Shown: positions 18,738-30,177, counted from the stretch's first letter. The stretch: DNA of 64,000 nucleotides from Haemophilus parainfluenzae (GCF_900450995.1 NZ_UGHY01000002.1:1793001-1857000), one strand, 5' to 3'. Numbers and translations are program-made. Notes: a model not told the origin generated them from the sequence alone.

Positions 18738-18766
18738 TTGACGAGAATAGGTCAAATCAGGATAAT
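18738..18766 (+). promoter_or_regulatory. Sigma-70 promoter of the tRNA operon
   Basis: TTGACG and GATAAT are separated by exactly 17 bp. The following GC-rich discriminator (CGCCCCG) is typical of stringently controlled stable-RNA promoters. The first tRNA begins 36 bp after the -10 box. Confidence 0.8.
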
Positions 18767-18801
18767 ACGCCCCGCAAAGCCGATAAGGTAAAGCAAATGA
18801 T

Positions 18802-18878
18802 GGCTACATAGCTCAGTTGGTTAGAGCACAACACTCATAATGTTGGGGTCGCAAGTTCGAATCTCGCTGTAGCCACCA
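18802..18878 (+). tRNA. tRNA-Met (CAT), elongator type
   Basis: 77 nt including an encoded CCA. The acceptor GGCTACA pairs with TGTAGCC; the anticodon loop reads CTCATAA with CAT; the T-arm has GTTCGAATC. The paired first base and sequence fit the elongator rather than the initiator. First of four tRNAs in the order Met-Leu-Gln-Gln, as in the E. coli metT operon. Confidence 0.95.
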
Positions 18879-18883
18879 AATTT

Positions 18884-18968
18884 GCGGGACTGGCGAAATT
18901 GGTAGACGCACCAGATTTAGGTTCTGGCGCCGAGAGGTGTGTGGGTTCAAGTCCCTCGTCCCGCACCA
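18884..18968 (+). tRNA. tRNA-Leu (TAG)
   Basis: 85 nt with encoded CCA. The acceptor GCGGGAC pairs with GTCCCGC; the anticodon stem CCAGA/TCTGG encloses loop TTTAGGT with anticodon TAG; a long variable arm (CGCCGAGAGGTGTG region) marks a class II tRNA. Confidence 0.95.
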
Positions 18969-18995
18969 TTTATCAGCTTGCAGTCAAATAGTAGT

Positions 18996-19070
18996 TGGGG
19001 TATCGCCAAGCGGTAAGGCACCGGGTTTTGATCTCGGCATCCCTAGGTTCGAATCCTAGTACCCCAGCCA
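18996..19070 (+). tRNA. tRNA-Gln (TTG), first copy
   Basis: 75 nt with encoded CCA. TGGGGTA pairs with TACCCCA; the anticodon loop TTTTGAT carries TTG. Identical to the next gene. Confidence 0.95.
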
Positions 19071-19117
19071 TACTATCTAAATAAAATCTTCTTTATTTCC
19101 AATCAAAGAATTTCAGT

Positions 19118-19192
19118 TGGGGTATCGCCAAGCGGTAAGGCACCGGGTTTTGATCTCGGCATCCCTAGGTTCGAATCCTAGTACCCCAGCCA
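19118..19192 (+). tRNA. tRNA-Gln (TTG), second identical copy
   Basis: Same 75-nt sequence as the preceding tRNA-Gln, 47 bp downstream; a tandem duplication, with a different AT-rich spacer. Confidence 0.95.
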
Positions 19193-19220
19193 TCTTATTT
19201 TTCAATTTCTTTTGTATAAA

Positions 19221-19250
19221 AAAATGCGATTAAATTTAACCGCACTTTGT
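19221..19250 (+). terminator. Degenerate USS-dyad terminator after the tRNA operon
   Basis: AAAATGCGATTAAA and TTTAACCGCACTTT form an imperfect inverted USS pair (left core AATGCGATT is mutated, right core ACCGCACTT is perfect). It is placed where the tRNA transcript should end. Confidence 0.55.
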
Positions 19251-19301
19251 TCTATCCGTCAGTTGTTATTTACTACAAATTTTAATATCTTTATATAAAA
19301 G

Positions 19302-19326
19302 AAAAGCCACCTTGCGGTGACCTTTC
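19302..19326 (-). terminator. Intrinsic terminator after the lipoprotein gene
   Basis: On the minus strand AAAGGTCACC and GGTGGCTTTTC pair around GCAA, followed by T residues. It begins 8 bp after the stop of the leftward lipoprotein gene. Confidence 0.75.
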
Positions 19327-19333
19327 ATATTGA

Positions 19334-19873
19334 TTATTTTAATTCTACTAAAGTTAAATTACATTGAGCTGTTGATGCTGCAGGTAATGCTTCATAATCT
19401 TTTCCTGCCTGAGGCGTGAATGTGAGTTTTTTACCAGAACAGCTGTAACCTAGTTGTGTATATTTAATACCTTTTGCATAATCGGTATAAGTATTATCTG
19501 GGGTTATTATTTCACTTTTTAGAGTGATTTCAGCACCCGCAGGGATAACAAACTCTTTAAAGAAGGTACTTGAACCAATGTTATTGAATTGACTTGGTTT
19601 TTTACTCGCTTCGCTATCTGGCATCCCTAGTGATTCATTACCTTTAAGGTAAAGCATTGAGCCGAAGGATTGCCCTAATCCACCACCAACATTAACTTTT
19701 TCTGTTTTTCCATCTTGTTTTACTTCCATCTCGGTATAGCGACCATTTTGTCCGTATAGACGGATACGTGCATCAGTTTGTGGATTATAAGCTTTTCCTG
19801 CATTTGATAGCTCAGTGTTTACACAGCCTGAAAGTAGTAATACTGCTGTACTGATAAGCATCAATTTTTTCAT
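19334..19873 (-). CDS. Predicted lipoprotein of unknown function
   Basis: 179 residues. The start is MKKLMLISTAVLLLSGCVNT, a signal peptide with lipobox LLSGC (Cys17). The mature chain is rich in Gly, Ser, Thr and Lys, with a pattern of alternating hydrophobic residues that suggests beta structure, and two Cys near the end (GYSCSGK, AQCNL) that could form a disulfide. I do not recognise a domain. It follows prfC on the same strand after 35 bp but has its own ribosome site and terminator. Cell-envelope localisation is well supported; function is unknown. Confidence 0.8.
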   Translation of the reverse strand: MKKLMLISTAVLLLSGCVNTELSNAGKAYNPQTDARIRLYGQNGRYTEMEVKQDGKTEKVNVGGGLGQSFGSMLYLKGNESLGMPDSEASKKPSQFNNIGSSTFFKEFVIPAGAEITLKSEIITPDNTYTDYAKGIKYTQLGYSCSGKKLTFTPQAGKDYEALPAASTAQCNLTLVELK

Positions 19874-19908
19874 GATTTTTCCTTTTATTAATGAGAGAAA
19901 ATAGTGAA

Positions 19909-21492
19909 TTAATGTTCCCTTGTCTTAAAGAAGGTTACATCAGGATAACGTTCTTGTGCAAGATTTAAGTTAACCATAGTTGGTGCGATATAAGCAAGAT
20001 TATCCCCACCATCTAATGCTAGGTTTTGCTCATTTTTACGTTTGAACTCTTCAAATTTTTTGTTATCCGCACATTCCACCCAACGAGCTGTTGCAACGTT
20101 GACCGTTTCGTAAATAGCTTCTACGTTATATTCTGATTTCAAACGAGAAACGACCACATCAAACTGTAACACACCGACTGCGCCAACAATCAAATCATTA
20201 TTGCTTAATGGACGGAATACTTGCACAGCACCTTCTTCAGAAAGTTGTACTAAGCCTTTTAACAATTGTTTTTGTTTGAGAGGATCTTTTAAACGAATGC
20301 GGCGGAATAATTCAGGGGCAAAGTTTGGAATACCAGTAAATTTAAGCTCTTCGCCTTGTGTAAAGGTATCGCCAATTTTAATCGTACCGTGATTATGAAG
20401 ACCGATAATATCGCCAGCATAGGCCTCATCAGCATGGGTACGATCCCCCGCCATAAAGGTGAGTGCATCGGAAATAACCACATCCTTACCAATACGCACG
20501 TGTTTAAGTTTCATCCCTTTTTCGTATTTACCCGAAACTACGCGGAGGAAAGCCACGCGGTCGCGGTGTTTGGGATCCATATTGGCTTGGATTTTAAACA
20601 CAAAACCAGTGAATTTTTCTTCTTCAGCTGAAACTTTACGAGTGTCAGCTTGACGAGCTTGTGGGGCTGGCGCCCATTCAGTTAAACCATCTAAGAAATG
20701 ATCGACACCGAAGTTACCTAATGCTGTACCGAAAAAGACAGGTGTTAATTCACCAGCTAGGAATAAATCGAGGTCAAATTCATTACTTGCACCTTTTACA
20801 AGCTTTAATTCATCACGCAGTTGTTGGGCTAAGTCATCACCTACGGCAGCGTCTAATTCTGGACTATTTAAGCCTTTCACTATACGCACTTCTTGAATAG
20901 TTGAGCCTTGGCCGCTTTGATAAAGATAGGTTTCATCTTTATATAAATGATAAACCCCTTTAAACAATTTACCGCAACCAATTGGCCAAGTGATCGGCGC
21001 ACAATGGATTTTTAATACGTTTTCCACTTCATCTAATAATTCCATTGGATCACGAATATCACGGTCAAGTTTATTCATGAATGTGATAATTGGTGTATCG
21101 CGCAAACGGGTCACTTCCATTAGTTTAATGGTACGTTCCTCAACCCCTTTTGCAGAATCGATAACCATTAAGCAACTATCCACCGCTGTCAAAGTGCGGT
21201 AGGTATCTTCGGAGAAATCCTCATGCCCCGGCGTATCTAATAAATTTACTAAGCACTCATTGTAAGGGAATTGCATCACGGAAGTCGTAATGGAAATACC
21301 ACGTTGTTTTTCCATTTCCATCCAGTCAGATTTTGCATGTTGTGTAGAGCCTTTACCTTTAACAGAGCCCGCTTTTTGAATGGCATTGCCGTATAATAAT
21401 ACTTTTTCGGTGATGGTGGTTTTACCCGCGTCAGGGTGGGAAATAATCGCAAATGTGCGACGTTTATTTACTTCTTCTAATGGATAACTCAT
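19909..21492 (-). CDS. prfC: Peptide chain release factor 3
   Basis: 527 residues, a translational GTPase that recycles RF1/RF2 from the ribosome after termination. GTP motifs are all visible: G1 [13 protein letters not shown], switch I around the [22 protein letters not shown] segment, G3 [15 protein letters not shown], and G4 [11 protein letters not shown]-like domains II ([15 protein letters not shown]) and III follow. Length equals E. coli RF3 (529). Monocistronic or cotranscribed with the following lipoprotein gene. Confidence 0.97.
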   Translation of the reverse strand: MSYPLEEVNKRRTFAIISHPDAGKTTITEKVLLYGNAIQKAGSVKGKGSTQHAKSDWMEMEKQRGISITTSVMQFPYNECLVNLLDTPGHEDFSEDTYRTLTAVDSCLMVIDSAKGVEERTIKLMEVTRLRDTPIITFMNKLDRDIRDPMELLDEVENVLKIHCAPITWPIGCGKLFKGVYHLYKDETYLYQSGQGSTIQEVRIVKGLNSPELDAAVGDDLAQQLRDELKLVKGASNEFDLDLFLAGELTPVFFGTALGNFGVDHFLDGLTEWAPAPQARQADTRKVSAEEEKFTGFVFKIQANMDPKHRDRVAFLRVVSGKYEKGMKLKHVRIGKDVVISDALTFMAGDRTHADEAYAGDIIGLHNHGTIKIGDTFTQGEELKFTGIPNFAPELFRRIRLKDPLKQKQLLKGLVQLSEEGAVQVFRPLSNNDLIVGAVGVLQFDVVVSRLKSEYNVEAIYETVNVATARWVECADNKKFEEFKRKNEQNLALDGGDNLAYIAPTMVNLNLAQERYPDVTFFKTREH

Positions 21493-21639
21493 TGTCTTGT
21501 TTCTTCTGTTTTAAATAATGCTGTATTGTCGCTGATTTTCAGATTGAGCTCAAATTAAATTGTTTTTCTTTTGTCATCTATAGCTTATTTAGGTGTATGA
21601 CTCTGTAATTTCTTTTATTTAAAAATTTTTAATAAAAAA

Positions 21640-21655
21640 AAGCAAACGTTTGCGT
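21640..21655 (+). promoter_or_regulatory. PurR operator upstream of purC
   Basis: AAGCAAACGTTTGCGT matches the 16-bp PurR consensus palindrome (ACGCAANCGNTTGCGT) closely. It lies 11 bp before a TATAAT and 57 bp before purC, as expected for purine repression of a pur gene. Confidence 0.9.
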
Positions 21656-21666
21656 AAGAAGTGCGG

Positions 21667-21672
21667 TATAAT
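21667..21672 (+). promoter_or_regulatory. Likely -10 box of purC
   Basis: TATAAT downstream of the PurR operator. A good -35 hexamer at 17 bp is not obvious because that position lies in the operator, so binding of PurR would cover the promoter. Confidence 0.6.
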
Positions 21673-21712
21673 ACGTGCCGATTTTTTATTCTTATAATAA
21701 AAGGTGCAAGCA

Positions 21713-22573
21713 ATGACACAACTTAGTCTAAAAAAAATCTATTCGGGAAAAGTGCGTGATCTTTATGAGATCGATGATAAACGAATGTTAATGGTCGCCA
21801 GTGACCGTTTATCTGCATTTGATGTGATTTTAGATGATCCTATCCCAGGCAAAGGTGAAATTCTTACTCAAATTTCCAATTTCTGGTTCAATAAGTTAGC
21901 GCATATTATGCCGAATCATTTTACAGGCGATTCAGTTTATGATGTGTTACCAAAAGAAGAGGCTGATTTAGTAAAAGATCGAGCAGTGGTATGTAAGCGT
22001 TTGAAACCAATAAAAATTGAATCTATCGTCCGTGGTTATTTAACAGGTAGCGGGCTAAAAGATTATAAGCAAACGGGTACCATTTGTGGTTTGAAATTAC
22101 CGGAAGGATTAGTTGAAGCAAGCAAATTACCTGAACCAATTTTTACGCCATCAAGTAAAGAAGAAGTGGGCAATCACGATATCAATATTAGCTATGAGGA
22201 ATGTGAAAAAGCTATTGGTTCAGAATTAGCGGCTCAAGTCAGAGAAAAAGCCATTGCACTTTATACTGAGGCTGCCAAATATGCGCTGACTAAAGGTATT
22301 ATTATTTGTGATACTAAATTTGAATTTGGTTTAGATGAAAATGGTACGCTCACTTTAATGGATGAGGTATTAACACCTGATTCGAGTCGTTTTTGGTCAG
22401 TTGATACTTATAAAGAAGGCACAAATCCGCCATCATTTGATAAGCAATTTGTACGAGATTGGTTAGAACAAAGTGGTTGGAATAAACAACCACCAGCACC
22501 GAAAGTACCAAAAGAAGTGATTGAAAAAACAGTTGCTAAATATCAAGAGGCGTTGGATTTATTAACAAAATAA
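21713..22573 (+). CDS. purC: Phosphoribosylaminoimidazole-succinocarboxamide (SAICAR) synthase
   Basis: 286 residues from the ATG at 21713 (a GTG three codons upstream is less likely). It couples CAIR and aspartate with ATP in purine synthesis. Typical motifs are [12 protein letters not shown] (residues about 11-22), [32 protein letters not shown], and the C-terminal [14 protein letters not shown]. It is about 50 residues longer than E. coli PurC (237), a length seen in other bacteria. Repression by PurR is supported by the operator. A terminator follows. Confidence 0.95.
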   Translation: MTQLSLKKIYSGKVRDLYEIDDKRMLMVASDRLSAFDVILDDPIPGKGEILTQISNFWFNKLAHIMPNHFTGDSVYDVLPKEEADLVKDRAVVCKRLKPIKIESIVRGYLTGSGLKDYKQTGTICGLKLPEGLVEASKLPEPIFTPSSKEEVGNHDINISYEECEKAIGSELAAQVREKAIALYTEAAKYALTKGIIICDTKFEFGLDENGTLTLMDEVLTPDSSRFWSVDTYKEGTNPPSFDKQFVRDWLEQSGWNKQPPAPKVPKEVIEKTVAKYQEALDLLTK

Positions 22574-22584
22574 CATTAACAAAC

Positions 22585-22617
22585 TCCCTGCTATGCTTTA
22601 GAATAGCAGGGATTTTT
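22585..22617 (+). terminator. Intrinsic terminator after purC
   Basis: TCCCTGCTAT and ATAGCAGGGA pair around a short loop and are followed by TTTTTAT, 12 bp after the purC stop. Confidence 0.9.
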
Positions 22618-22645
22618 ATGGATAAAATATTATGAATAAAAGAGT

Positions 22646-23476
22646 ATGAAATCTGTTGCGATAGTAGGTTTAGGTTGGTTAGGCTTACCATTGGCGCTGC
22701 ACTTAAAAGAGCTTGGTTGGTGTGTAAAAGGATCCAAACAATCCCCTGAGGATGCTCAAAAATTGCATCAGCTAGGCATTGAAACTTATCCTTTTTCGCT
22801 TTCTGACGAAATGACGAGTTTATCAGACAATATTCGCCCTCTTTTTAATGTAGATGCTCTCATTCTCACCCTACCACCTAGCAGCTTTTCTTCTCAACAG
22901 TATTGTGAATATCTTGCTTTTTTAGCCAATCAAGCAAAGAAACAAGGTGTACAACATGTACTTTTTACCAGTTCAACTTCTGTTTTTCCTGATATTTCGG
23001 GGCAATTTGATGAAGGTTCTCAACCTTCATCTGAAACAGAAATGGGTAAAACACTGATACAAGCAGAACAGTGCTTGTTCCAATCAGGAATATCGCATTG
23101 TGATATTCTTCGACTTGCAGGATTAATTGGTAAACAACGCCATCCTGTTAAATTCTTAGCAGGAAAACGCAAGTTAAAACAGGGCAATTCGCTTGTTAAT
23201 TTGGTGTATCTTGAGGATTGCATTCAAGCTATTACTGCCTTACTCATTAATCCAAATGGATTGCGAACTTACCATCTTTGCGCACCAATTCATCCTACGC
23301 GAGCAGAATATTACACAAAGGCAGCGGTATTTTATGATTTATCTATACCGCAATTCGAATGTAGTGATTCGGATCCGAGACGAATCATTATGGCAGATAA
23401 AATTTGTCGAGATTTAGGCTTTACTTATCGTTATCCAAATCCCGATGATATGTTAGAAAAGCGCAGTGATTTTTGA
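22646..23476 (+). CDS. NAD(P)-binding epimerase/dehydratase-like protein (extended SDR, YeeZ type)
   Basis: 276 residues. The N-terminal Rossmann motif is VAIVGLGWLGLPLALHL (residues 4-20), of the GxGxxG type used by atypical extended SDRs. It continues with ALILTLPPSS and FTSSTSVF, where the Ser of the SDR active site is present. An usual YxxxK is not evident (EMGKTLIQAEQ occupies that place), so catalysis is doubtful. E. coli YeeZ is a close architectural match; its substrate is unknown. It lies between purC and argG and has its own start after a terminator. Confidence 0.75.
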   Translation: MKSVAIVGLGWLGLPLALHLKELGWCVKGSKQSPEDAQKLHQLGIETYPFSLSDEMTSLSDNIRPLFNVDALILTLPPSSFSSQQYCEYLAFLANQAKKQGVQHVLFTSSTSVFPDISGQFDEGSQPSSETEMGKTLIQAEQCLFQSGISHCDILRLAGLIGKQRHPVKFLAGKRKLKQGNSLVNLVYLEDCIQAITALLINPNGLRTYHLCAPIHPTRAEYYTKAAVFYDLSIPQFECSDSDPRRIIMADKICRDLGFTYRYPNPDDMLEKRSDF

Positions 23477-23524
23477 CCGCACTTTTTAAAGACTCACTCA
23501 CCATAACCACAATGAAGGAAATAA

Positions 23525-24862
<1,338 letters not shown>

Positions 24863-24921
24863 TTTTCTCCTTTAAATATAAAGTGCGGTTGATTTTGATC
24901 TGACCCCAAAAAGTTAGACTG

Positions 24922-25809
24922 TTATTTAAAGGATTGTTTTCGATATTGTATCGGACTCAGTCCTTTTAATTTTAGTTGAATCCGTCGATGATTATAGTAA
25001 TCCAAATAATCTCTGACAGCATCAACTATCTCTTCTTTTGTTTTAAATTCCCGACCATAAAAACATTCCGTTTTTAATCGCCCAAAGAAACTTTCCATCG
25101 CGGCGTTATCTAAGCAATTCCCTTTTCTCGACATACTTTGAATGATGCCATGTTCAGCCAAGATTCGACGATAAGCTACCATTTGATATTGCCAGCCTTG
25201 GTCTGAATGCAAAATGACACCACAAGCTTTATTTAATCCTTTGACGGCTTGCATTAACATGTCCTCTACTTGTGCCCAGTTTGGGGAATAGCTGAGATTA
25301 TATGAAACTATCTCATTGTTAAATAAGTCTAAAATTGGGGATAAATAGACTTTACTCCCATCTTTCGCCTTAAACTCGGTGATATCGGTCACCCATTTTT
25401 GTTTCGGGGCTGTTGCGCTAAAATTACGTTCAATATGATTTGGGGCAATCACCCCTATCGTGCCACGATAGGTCGTAAATTTCTTGCTTTTTCTTGACCG
25501 CACTTGAAGCCCAAGTGTCTGCATTAAACGTTGAACTTTTTTATGATTCACGCCTGGCAAGCTGGCATGAACACGTCGGTAGCCATAATCAGGATGATTG
25601 GCTTTGATGCGTTTAATGGCCTTTTTCAGCGGCTCATCCTTATCCGGTTTAATCTGACGTTTCGCAAAAAACGTACTACGCGCTAACTGTGCAAAGCCTA
25701 AAAGCCATTTTAACGGATAACGTGTTCTTAACCTTTGGATAATTTCCGTTGCTCGGCTTCGTCCTGAAGCCTGAGCCTTCTCAACTCCTTTAGGTAGGCT
25801 ACCTCCGCT
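24922..25809 (-). CDS. IS orfB transposase, DDE type (copy 2, intact)
   Basis: An open frame of 295 codons in the -1 register relative to orfA, overlapping its end by about 80 bp. It encodes the N-terminal HTH_21-like region (NHPDYGYRRVHASLPGVNHKK) and an integrase core with the DDE triad: D in VTDITEF, D in ILHSDQGWQYQ and E in NAAMESFFGRLKTE, the second and third spaced about 35 residues. It is expected to be made as an OrfAB fusion by -1 frameshifting; an A-AAG motif at codons CTA-AAG of orfA is a candidate site. It carries a USS core within codons for QVRSRK. Confidence 0.9.
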   Translation of the reverse strand, partial: SGGSLPKGVEKAQASGRSRATEIIQRLRTRYPLKWLLGFAQLARSTFFAKRQIKPDKDEPLKKAIKRIKANHPDYGYRRVHASLPGVNHKKVQRLMQTLGLQVRSRKSKKFTTYRGTIGVIAPNHIERNFSATAPKQKWVTDITEFKAKDGSKVYLSPILDLFNNEIVSYNLSYSPNWAQVEDMLMQAVKGLNKACGVILHSDQGWQYQMVAYRRILAEHGIIQSMSRKGNCLDNAAMESFFGRLKTECFYGREFKTKEEIVDAVRDYLDYYNHRRIQLKLKGLSPIQYRKQSFK

Positions 25810-26081
25810 TCAAGCTGTAAAATTCTCAGGCGTAAACGGTCTTCTTCAGTTTTGGGTGGCGGTGGCATTCTGGCATATTTGGGTTTCATTGGTGGTCGTC
25901 CTGATGGTTTACGGGGAATCAGTCCTTTTATGCCACTTTTTTCAAACCGTTTCAACCATGTCCCGACTAGGGTGTTGGAGGGAATATTGTAAAAACGCGC
26001 GGCTTCTCTAATACTCATTTTCTCATTCAAAATAGGTTGAATAACCTGTAATTTAAATTCGATTGTGTAGTGTTTACCCAT
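25728..26081 (-). CDS. IS orfA, helix-turn-helix protein (copy 2)
   Basis: 117 residues, identical in its N-terminal part to copy 3 (QVIQPILNEK, SNTLVG). It has the same helix-turn-helix and C-terminal zipper-like helix as copy 1 and overlaps the orfB frame at its 3' end. Confidence 0.9.
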   Translation of the reverse strand: MGKHYTIEFKLQVIQPILNEKMSIREAARFYNIPSNTLVGTWLKRFEKSGIKGLIPRKPSGRPPMKPKYARMPPPPKTEEDRLRLRILQLEAEVAYLKELRRLRLQDEAEQRKLSKG

Positions 26082-26161
26082 AAAAAAATCTGCACCTCAA
26101 TTGTTGGTTTGTTGAGTCCAACTTTTGGGGTGCAGATCATTTTGACCGCTCTTTTACTTTT

Positions 26162-27238
26162 CTAGATATTCATTTCTTGAAATAGATTTAATTTATCCGG
26201 CACAAGATAAACGTGATCACCTATTTTATACTGCGCATTGAGATAGTTTTCTTTGGTAAGAATCACCTCAATCGGTTGTTCTGTTTGCGAACTTTCCACT
26301 TCAATTCTTACGATAAAACCAATAGCATTAATATGACGAATCGTACCACTCGCTAAGGCATTATGAGATTCTCGTGAAAGCGTAAGTTCGTAAGGGCGAA
26401 TATAAGCCGTTGCAGATTGGTTATTAACTGCATGAGCCGCATTGCTATGTGTTTGTAAATTATGAGCAAATTCACCAATGACTAAATTGCCTTGATCAAT
26501 GTGTCCGTGGAACACATTAACATCCCCTACAAATTGCGTGACGAAAGGGGTTTGTGGTGCATGATAGATTTGGCTAGGCACATCAATTTGCTCCACTTGA
26601 CCTTTATTCATCACCACAATGCGATCAGACATATCTAATGCTTCATCTTGATCATGGGTAACGAAAATGCTGGTCACATTGAGTTCATGTTGCAATTCTC
26701 GCAGCCAACGACGTAATTCTTTACGAACTTGAGCATCCAATGCACCAAAGGGTTCATCAAGTAGTAAGACTTTTGGTTGAACAGCAAGGGAGCGAGCTAA
26801 GGCTATACGTTGTTTTTGTCCACCAGAAAGTTGATTAGGGTAGCGATCGGCTAGCCATTCAAGTTTTACTAGCTTTAAAAGTGCGGTGACTTTTTCGCGA
26901 ATTTCTTCTGCAGAGGGACGTTCTCTACGAGGTTTCACCGTTAAGCCAAAAGCGACATTGTCAAAGACGGTCATATTTTGAAATAGTGCATAATGCTGAA
27001 ACACAAAGCCAACACCTCGTTCAGCAGCTGAAAGTTGAGTCACCTCTTTTTCACCAAACCAAATGTGTCCATTATCAGCAAATTCTAATCCAGCAATGAT
27101 CCGTAATAGCGTTGTTTTTCCACAACCACTTGGTCCAAGCAAGGCTGTTAGCTGATTTTCCGGAAAGCTGAGATTGATATCTTTCAACGCATGAAACTGT
27201 TCAAAGTGTTTGTTTAGTCGCTGGATTTTGATTGTCAT
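26162..27238 (-). CDS. cysA: Sulfate/thiosulfate ABC transporter ATPase CysA
   Basis: 358 residues from the ATG at 27238, where the family start [12 protein letters not shown] lies; the frame is open further upstream into cysW. It energises sulfate uptake. Walker [10 protein letters not shown]-loop FVFQHYALF, signature [12 protein letters not shown], Walker [13 protein letters not shown] and switch His (FVTHDQDEA) are intact. The C-terminal TOBE-like regulatory part runs from about residue 240. It is the third gene of cysT-cysW-cysA, 17 bp after cysW. Confidence 0.95.
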   Translation of the reverse strand: MTIKIQRLNKHFEQFHALKDINLSFPENQLTALLGPSGCGKTTLLRIIAGLEFADNGHIWFGEKEVTQLSAAERGVGFVFQHYALFQNMTVFDNVAFGLTVKPRRERPSAEEIREKVTALLKLVKLEWLADRYPNQLSGGQKQRIALARSLAVQPKVLLLDEPFGALDAQVRKELRRWLRELQHELNVTSIFVTHDQDEALDMSDRIVVMNKGQVEQIDVPSQIYHAPQTPFVTQFVGDVNVFHGHIDQGNLVIGEFAHNLQTHSNAAHAVNNQSATAYIRPYELTLSRESHNALASGTIRHINAIGFIVRIEVESSQTEQPIEVILTKENYLNAQYKIGDHVYLVPDKLNLFQEMNI

Positions 27239-27255
27239 GTTTTGTGTTCCTGTTG

Positions 27256-28071
27256 TTATTCTTGGATTTTTTTCTTTTCCACATATCTCACTATGTTTTG
27301 TAATCCCAGTGTACCTACTGCGATTAATGCCAATAAACTGGCGCAAGCAAATGCGGCAACAAATTGATATTCGTTGTAACTAATTTCTACATAAAGCGGA
27401 ATTGTATTAGTCAAACCGCGAATATGCCCAGATACAACACTCACGGCACCGAATTCACCCATTGCACGAGCGTTACTTAAAATCACACCATAAATTAATG
27501 CCCATTTTATTTTTGGTAGCGTTACGTGCCAGAAAAGTTGCCAAAAGGATGCACCTAAGATTAACGCAGCTTGTTCCTCACTTGTGCCTTGGGCTGACAT
27601 GGTTGGAATTAATGATTTAGCAATAAGTGGAAAGGTGACGAATAAGGTCACGATAACAATGCTTGGTGTTGCAAACATAAAACGAATATGGTGTTCAACA
27701 AGCCATGTGCCCCAAAGTCCATCTAACCCAAACAACAGTAAGAACATTAATCCTACAACCACCGGTGAAATGGAAAAGGGGAGGTCGAGTAGTGCGGTTA
27801 ATAAGCTTTTCCCCTTAAAGTCAAAATAAGCAATAGCCCAAGCCATAACCACACCGATAAAAATATTAATAGGTAATACAATTAAAGAGACTTTAATCGT
27901 AAGCCAAATAGCCGCTAAGGATTCCGGTTCTTTTAATGCAGCAAAAAATAGCCCAATCCCTTGTTCAAGGGCTGAATAGAATACGGTAAATAATGGGAGC
28001 AATAATATGATCGTAAAAAAACTGAGTGCAGTCAGAATTAAGATCCATTCTTGCCATGATTGGGTTTTCAT
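27256..28071 (-). CDS. cysW: Sulfate/thiosulfate ABC transporter permease CysW
   Basis: 271 residues with six predicted inner-membrane helices. The ABC permease EAA loop is seen as [28 protein letters not shown] (residues about 168-195, given by position because of length; the core is [12 protein letters not shown]). It pairs with CysT to form the sulfate channel. It starts 9 bp after the cysT stop. Ending in VEKKKIQE, of normal length. Confidence 0.95.
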   Translation of the reverse strand: MKTQSWQEWILILTALSFFTIILLLPLFTVFYSALEQGIGLFFAALKEPESLAAIWLTIKVSLIVLPINIFIGVVMAWAIAYFDFKGKSLLTALLDLPFSISPVVVGLMFLLLFGLDGLWGTWLVEHHIRFMFATPSIVIVTLFVTFPLIAKSLIPTMSAQGTSEEQAALILGASFWQLFWHVTLPKIKWALIYGVILSNARAMGEFGAVSVVSGHIRGLTNTIPLYVEISYNEYQFVAAFACASLLALIAVGTLGLQNIVRYVEKKKIQE

Positions 28072-28080
28072 AAATACCTC

Positions 28081-28902
28081 TTATCGAATTGGACTAATAC
28101 GTTTGGCAACAGACCACTGCGCTAAGTTAATAAATAAAATCAATAGAAATGAAATGGCAAGCATTAATAATGCAACCACAGATGCACCTTGCACGTCATA
28201 CAAATCAAGTTTTGACATAATAATCAATGGTGCAATTTCGGATACGAGTGGCACATTACCTGCAATAAAAATGACTGAGCCGTATTCACCAAGCGATCGC
28301 GCAAATCCCATACCTGCGCCACCTATTAATGCAGGTAATACCGCAGGGATGATGACTTTTCGCAGCGTTGTTAGTCTAGATGCACCTAAAATTTGAGCCG
28401 CTTCTTCATGGCTAGGATCAAGATTTGCTAATACGGGTTGAATCGCTCTAACGGTAAAAGGCAAGCTGACAAAAATCAAAGCAATCGCAATACCACTTGG
28501 AGTATAAGCGAGTTGAATCCCTAAATGGCTTAACCATTGCCCAATCAGTCCAGTCGGAGCATAAAGCGAGGCAAGTGCGATACCAGCAACGGCAGTGGGT
28601 AAAGCAAAAGGTAAATCCACTAACGCATTGACGAGATTCTTACCTGGAAAGTCATAACGCACTAAAATCCATGCCAATAAAAAGCCAAAAACGATATTAA
28701 TTAACGTCGCGATTGCCGCCATTTCAAAGGATAGCGTTAAGGATGAGATCACTCGTTCACTCGTGATGATTTGAACGATATCAGCCCATTTTAACTGCCA
28801 GGCAGTGAGCACAAGTAATGTTAATGGCAATAATACCATTGAGCCGAGCCAGGCTAATGTAATCAATATACTTCGTTTAAATCCTGGTAATACGGTTTTC
28901 AT
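28081..28902 (-). CDS. cysT: Sulfate/thiosulfate ABC transporter permease CysT (CysU)
   Basis: 273 residues, six transmembrane helices, with the permease loop EEAAQILGASRLTTLRKVI and GMGFARSLGEYGSVIFIAGN. It is the first gene of the leftward transport operon and faces away from the sulfate-binding protein gene. A 257-bp AT-rich spacer between them should hold both promoters; I see no clear CysB site. Confidence 0.95.
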   Translation of the reverse strand: MKTVLPGFKRSILITLAWLGSMVLLPLTLLVLTAWQLKWADIVQIITSERVISSLTLSFEMAAIATLINIVFGFLLAWILVRYDFPGKNLVNALVDLPFALPTAVAGIALASLYAPTGLIGQWLSHLGIQLAYTPSGIAIALIFVSLPFTVRAIQPVLANLDPSHEEAAQILGASRLTTLRKVIIPAVLPALIGGAGMGFARSLGEYGSVIFIAGNVPLVSEIAPLIIMSKLDLYDVQGASVVALLMLAISFLLILFINLAQWSVAKRISPIR

Positions 28903-29159
28903 TATCCCACCTTCATAACAGATAAATACCTAAGCTTTGTAAGCGTTTTGAAATGTTCAAAAAAATAACCGCTCTTTTCCATAATGGCAAAGAACGGAAA
29001 TTTATTTAATATTCCAAAGTGAAATAAGGAAACGGTTGGTTCTGTTTTTTATATTTCATTTTGTTCTATAAAATGCTTTTTCGTTATTTTTTGTACTTAA
29101 TATTTTGCGATATAAATTTAGCCACACGAAATTGAGGGTAATAACGGAGGAGAGTAAAA

Positions 29160-30166
29160 ATGAAAAAAATGGCTTTATTTTCATTGCTTTCTTTCGGCTT
29201 GGCTGCTTGTTTATGGCATACCAGCACGGAACAAAAAACGGTGCTACTGAATGTGTCCTATGACGTGATTCGTGATTTCTATAAGGAATACAACATAGCA
29301 TTTCAACGTGAATTTCCCTCAGATGTGATGATTTCGCAATCGCATGGTGGTGCCAGTAAACAGGTGCTAGGTGTGTTAAATGGTTTGCCTGCAGATGTGG
29401 TGACGTTGACACAAAGTAATGATATCGACGCTTTAGTTAAAAAAGGCTTAGTAGATGCAGATTGGCAGCAAGTATTACCGAATGGTGCCGTTCCTTTTGG
29501 TTCGGTGATGGTGCTTTTGGTGAAAAAAGGAAATCCAAAACACATTCAAGACTGGTCGGATTTGATTCGGGATGATGTCAAAGTGGTCTTTGCTAATCCA
29601 AAACGTCAGCAAATGGACGCTTTGCTTATTTATCGGCTTTAGCTTATGCCGAACAGCATAGTGATAAACCACAAGATTTTATGTTACGCCTGCTAAGAAA
29701 TGTGCCGGTTTTAGAGGCGGGGGCGCGCAGTGCCAGTATTTCTTTTACGCAGCGTAATATCGGTGATGTTTTAATTGCCCCAGAAAATGAAGCGGCGTTA
29801 GCGGCTAAAACACTGGGCGAGAACAGCTTTGAAGTGGTGTACCCAAGTATAACGGCCTATACCCCAATTTATGTGGCGGAAGTGAATAAAAATACGCAAA
29901 CAGATGGTTTGCATCAACTTTCCCATGATTATTTGAGCTATTTATGGTCACCCCAAGCACAGGAACTGGCTGCCCAAAATTATTTCCGTCCGACAGATAA
30001 AAAAATTATTGCTAAAACGACCGCACTTTTTCCCGAAGTGAATCAATTTGATGTAAACCAACGTTTTGGTTCGTGGGAGGCGATTAATACTAAACATTTT
30101 GTCGATAACGGCTTATTTGATCGTCTATATATCAGTGCACAACGTGCTGATAAAGTAAATAAATAG
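29160..30166 (+). CDS. Periplasmic sulfate-binding protein, frame broken by a one-base loss
   Basis: About 335 residues if one A is restored. It is the substrate-binding component (Sbp/CysP type) for the CysTWA transporter. Family motifs are [35 protein letters not shown] and FRPTDKK near the end. The frame breaks at the A4 run 29600-29603: [10 protein letters not shown] is read where [14 protein letters not shown] is expected; an A5 run restores it through the internal ATG at 29681. The N-terminus [10 protein letters not shown] could be a lipobox, so it may be a lipoprotein. A strong GGAGG ribosome site precedes the ATG. A base-calling error is the likely cause of the break. Confidence 0.88.
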
Positions 30167-30177
30167 GAGTGATACCC

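Larger units (their letters stand above)
24896..26139 (-). mobile_element. IS3-family (IS150-like) insertion sequence, copy 2, 1244 bp, apparently intact
   Basis: Same element as copy 1, in reverse orientation. Its ends are TGATCTGACCCCAAAAAGTT on the left of the plus strand and the reverse complement of TGATCTGCACCCCAAAAGTT on the right. The target duplication is TTT (24893-24895, 26140-26142). The flanking USS cores are AAGTGCGGT at 24881-24889 and the one-mismatch ACCGCTCTT at 26145-26153; the empty site had spacer TGATTTTG. Both frames are free of stops or frameshifts, so this is the best candidate for an active copy. Confidence 0.95.

Noticed and set aside
18996..19192. Tandem tRNA-Gln genes as a CRISPR-like or phage attachment repeat
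   Set aside because: Both are complete tRNA genes with CCA, in the expected tRNA operon order, and no integrase or foreign DNA is adjacent.
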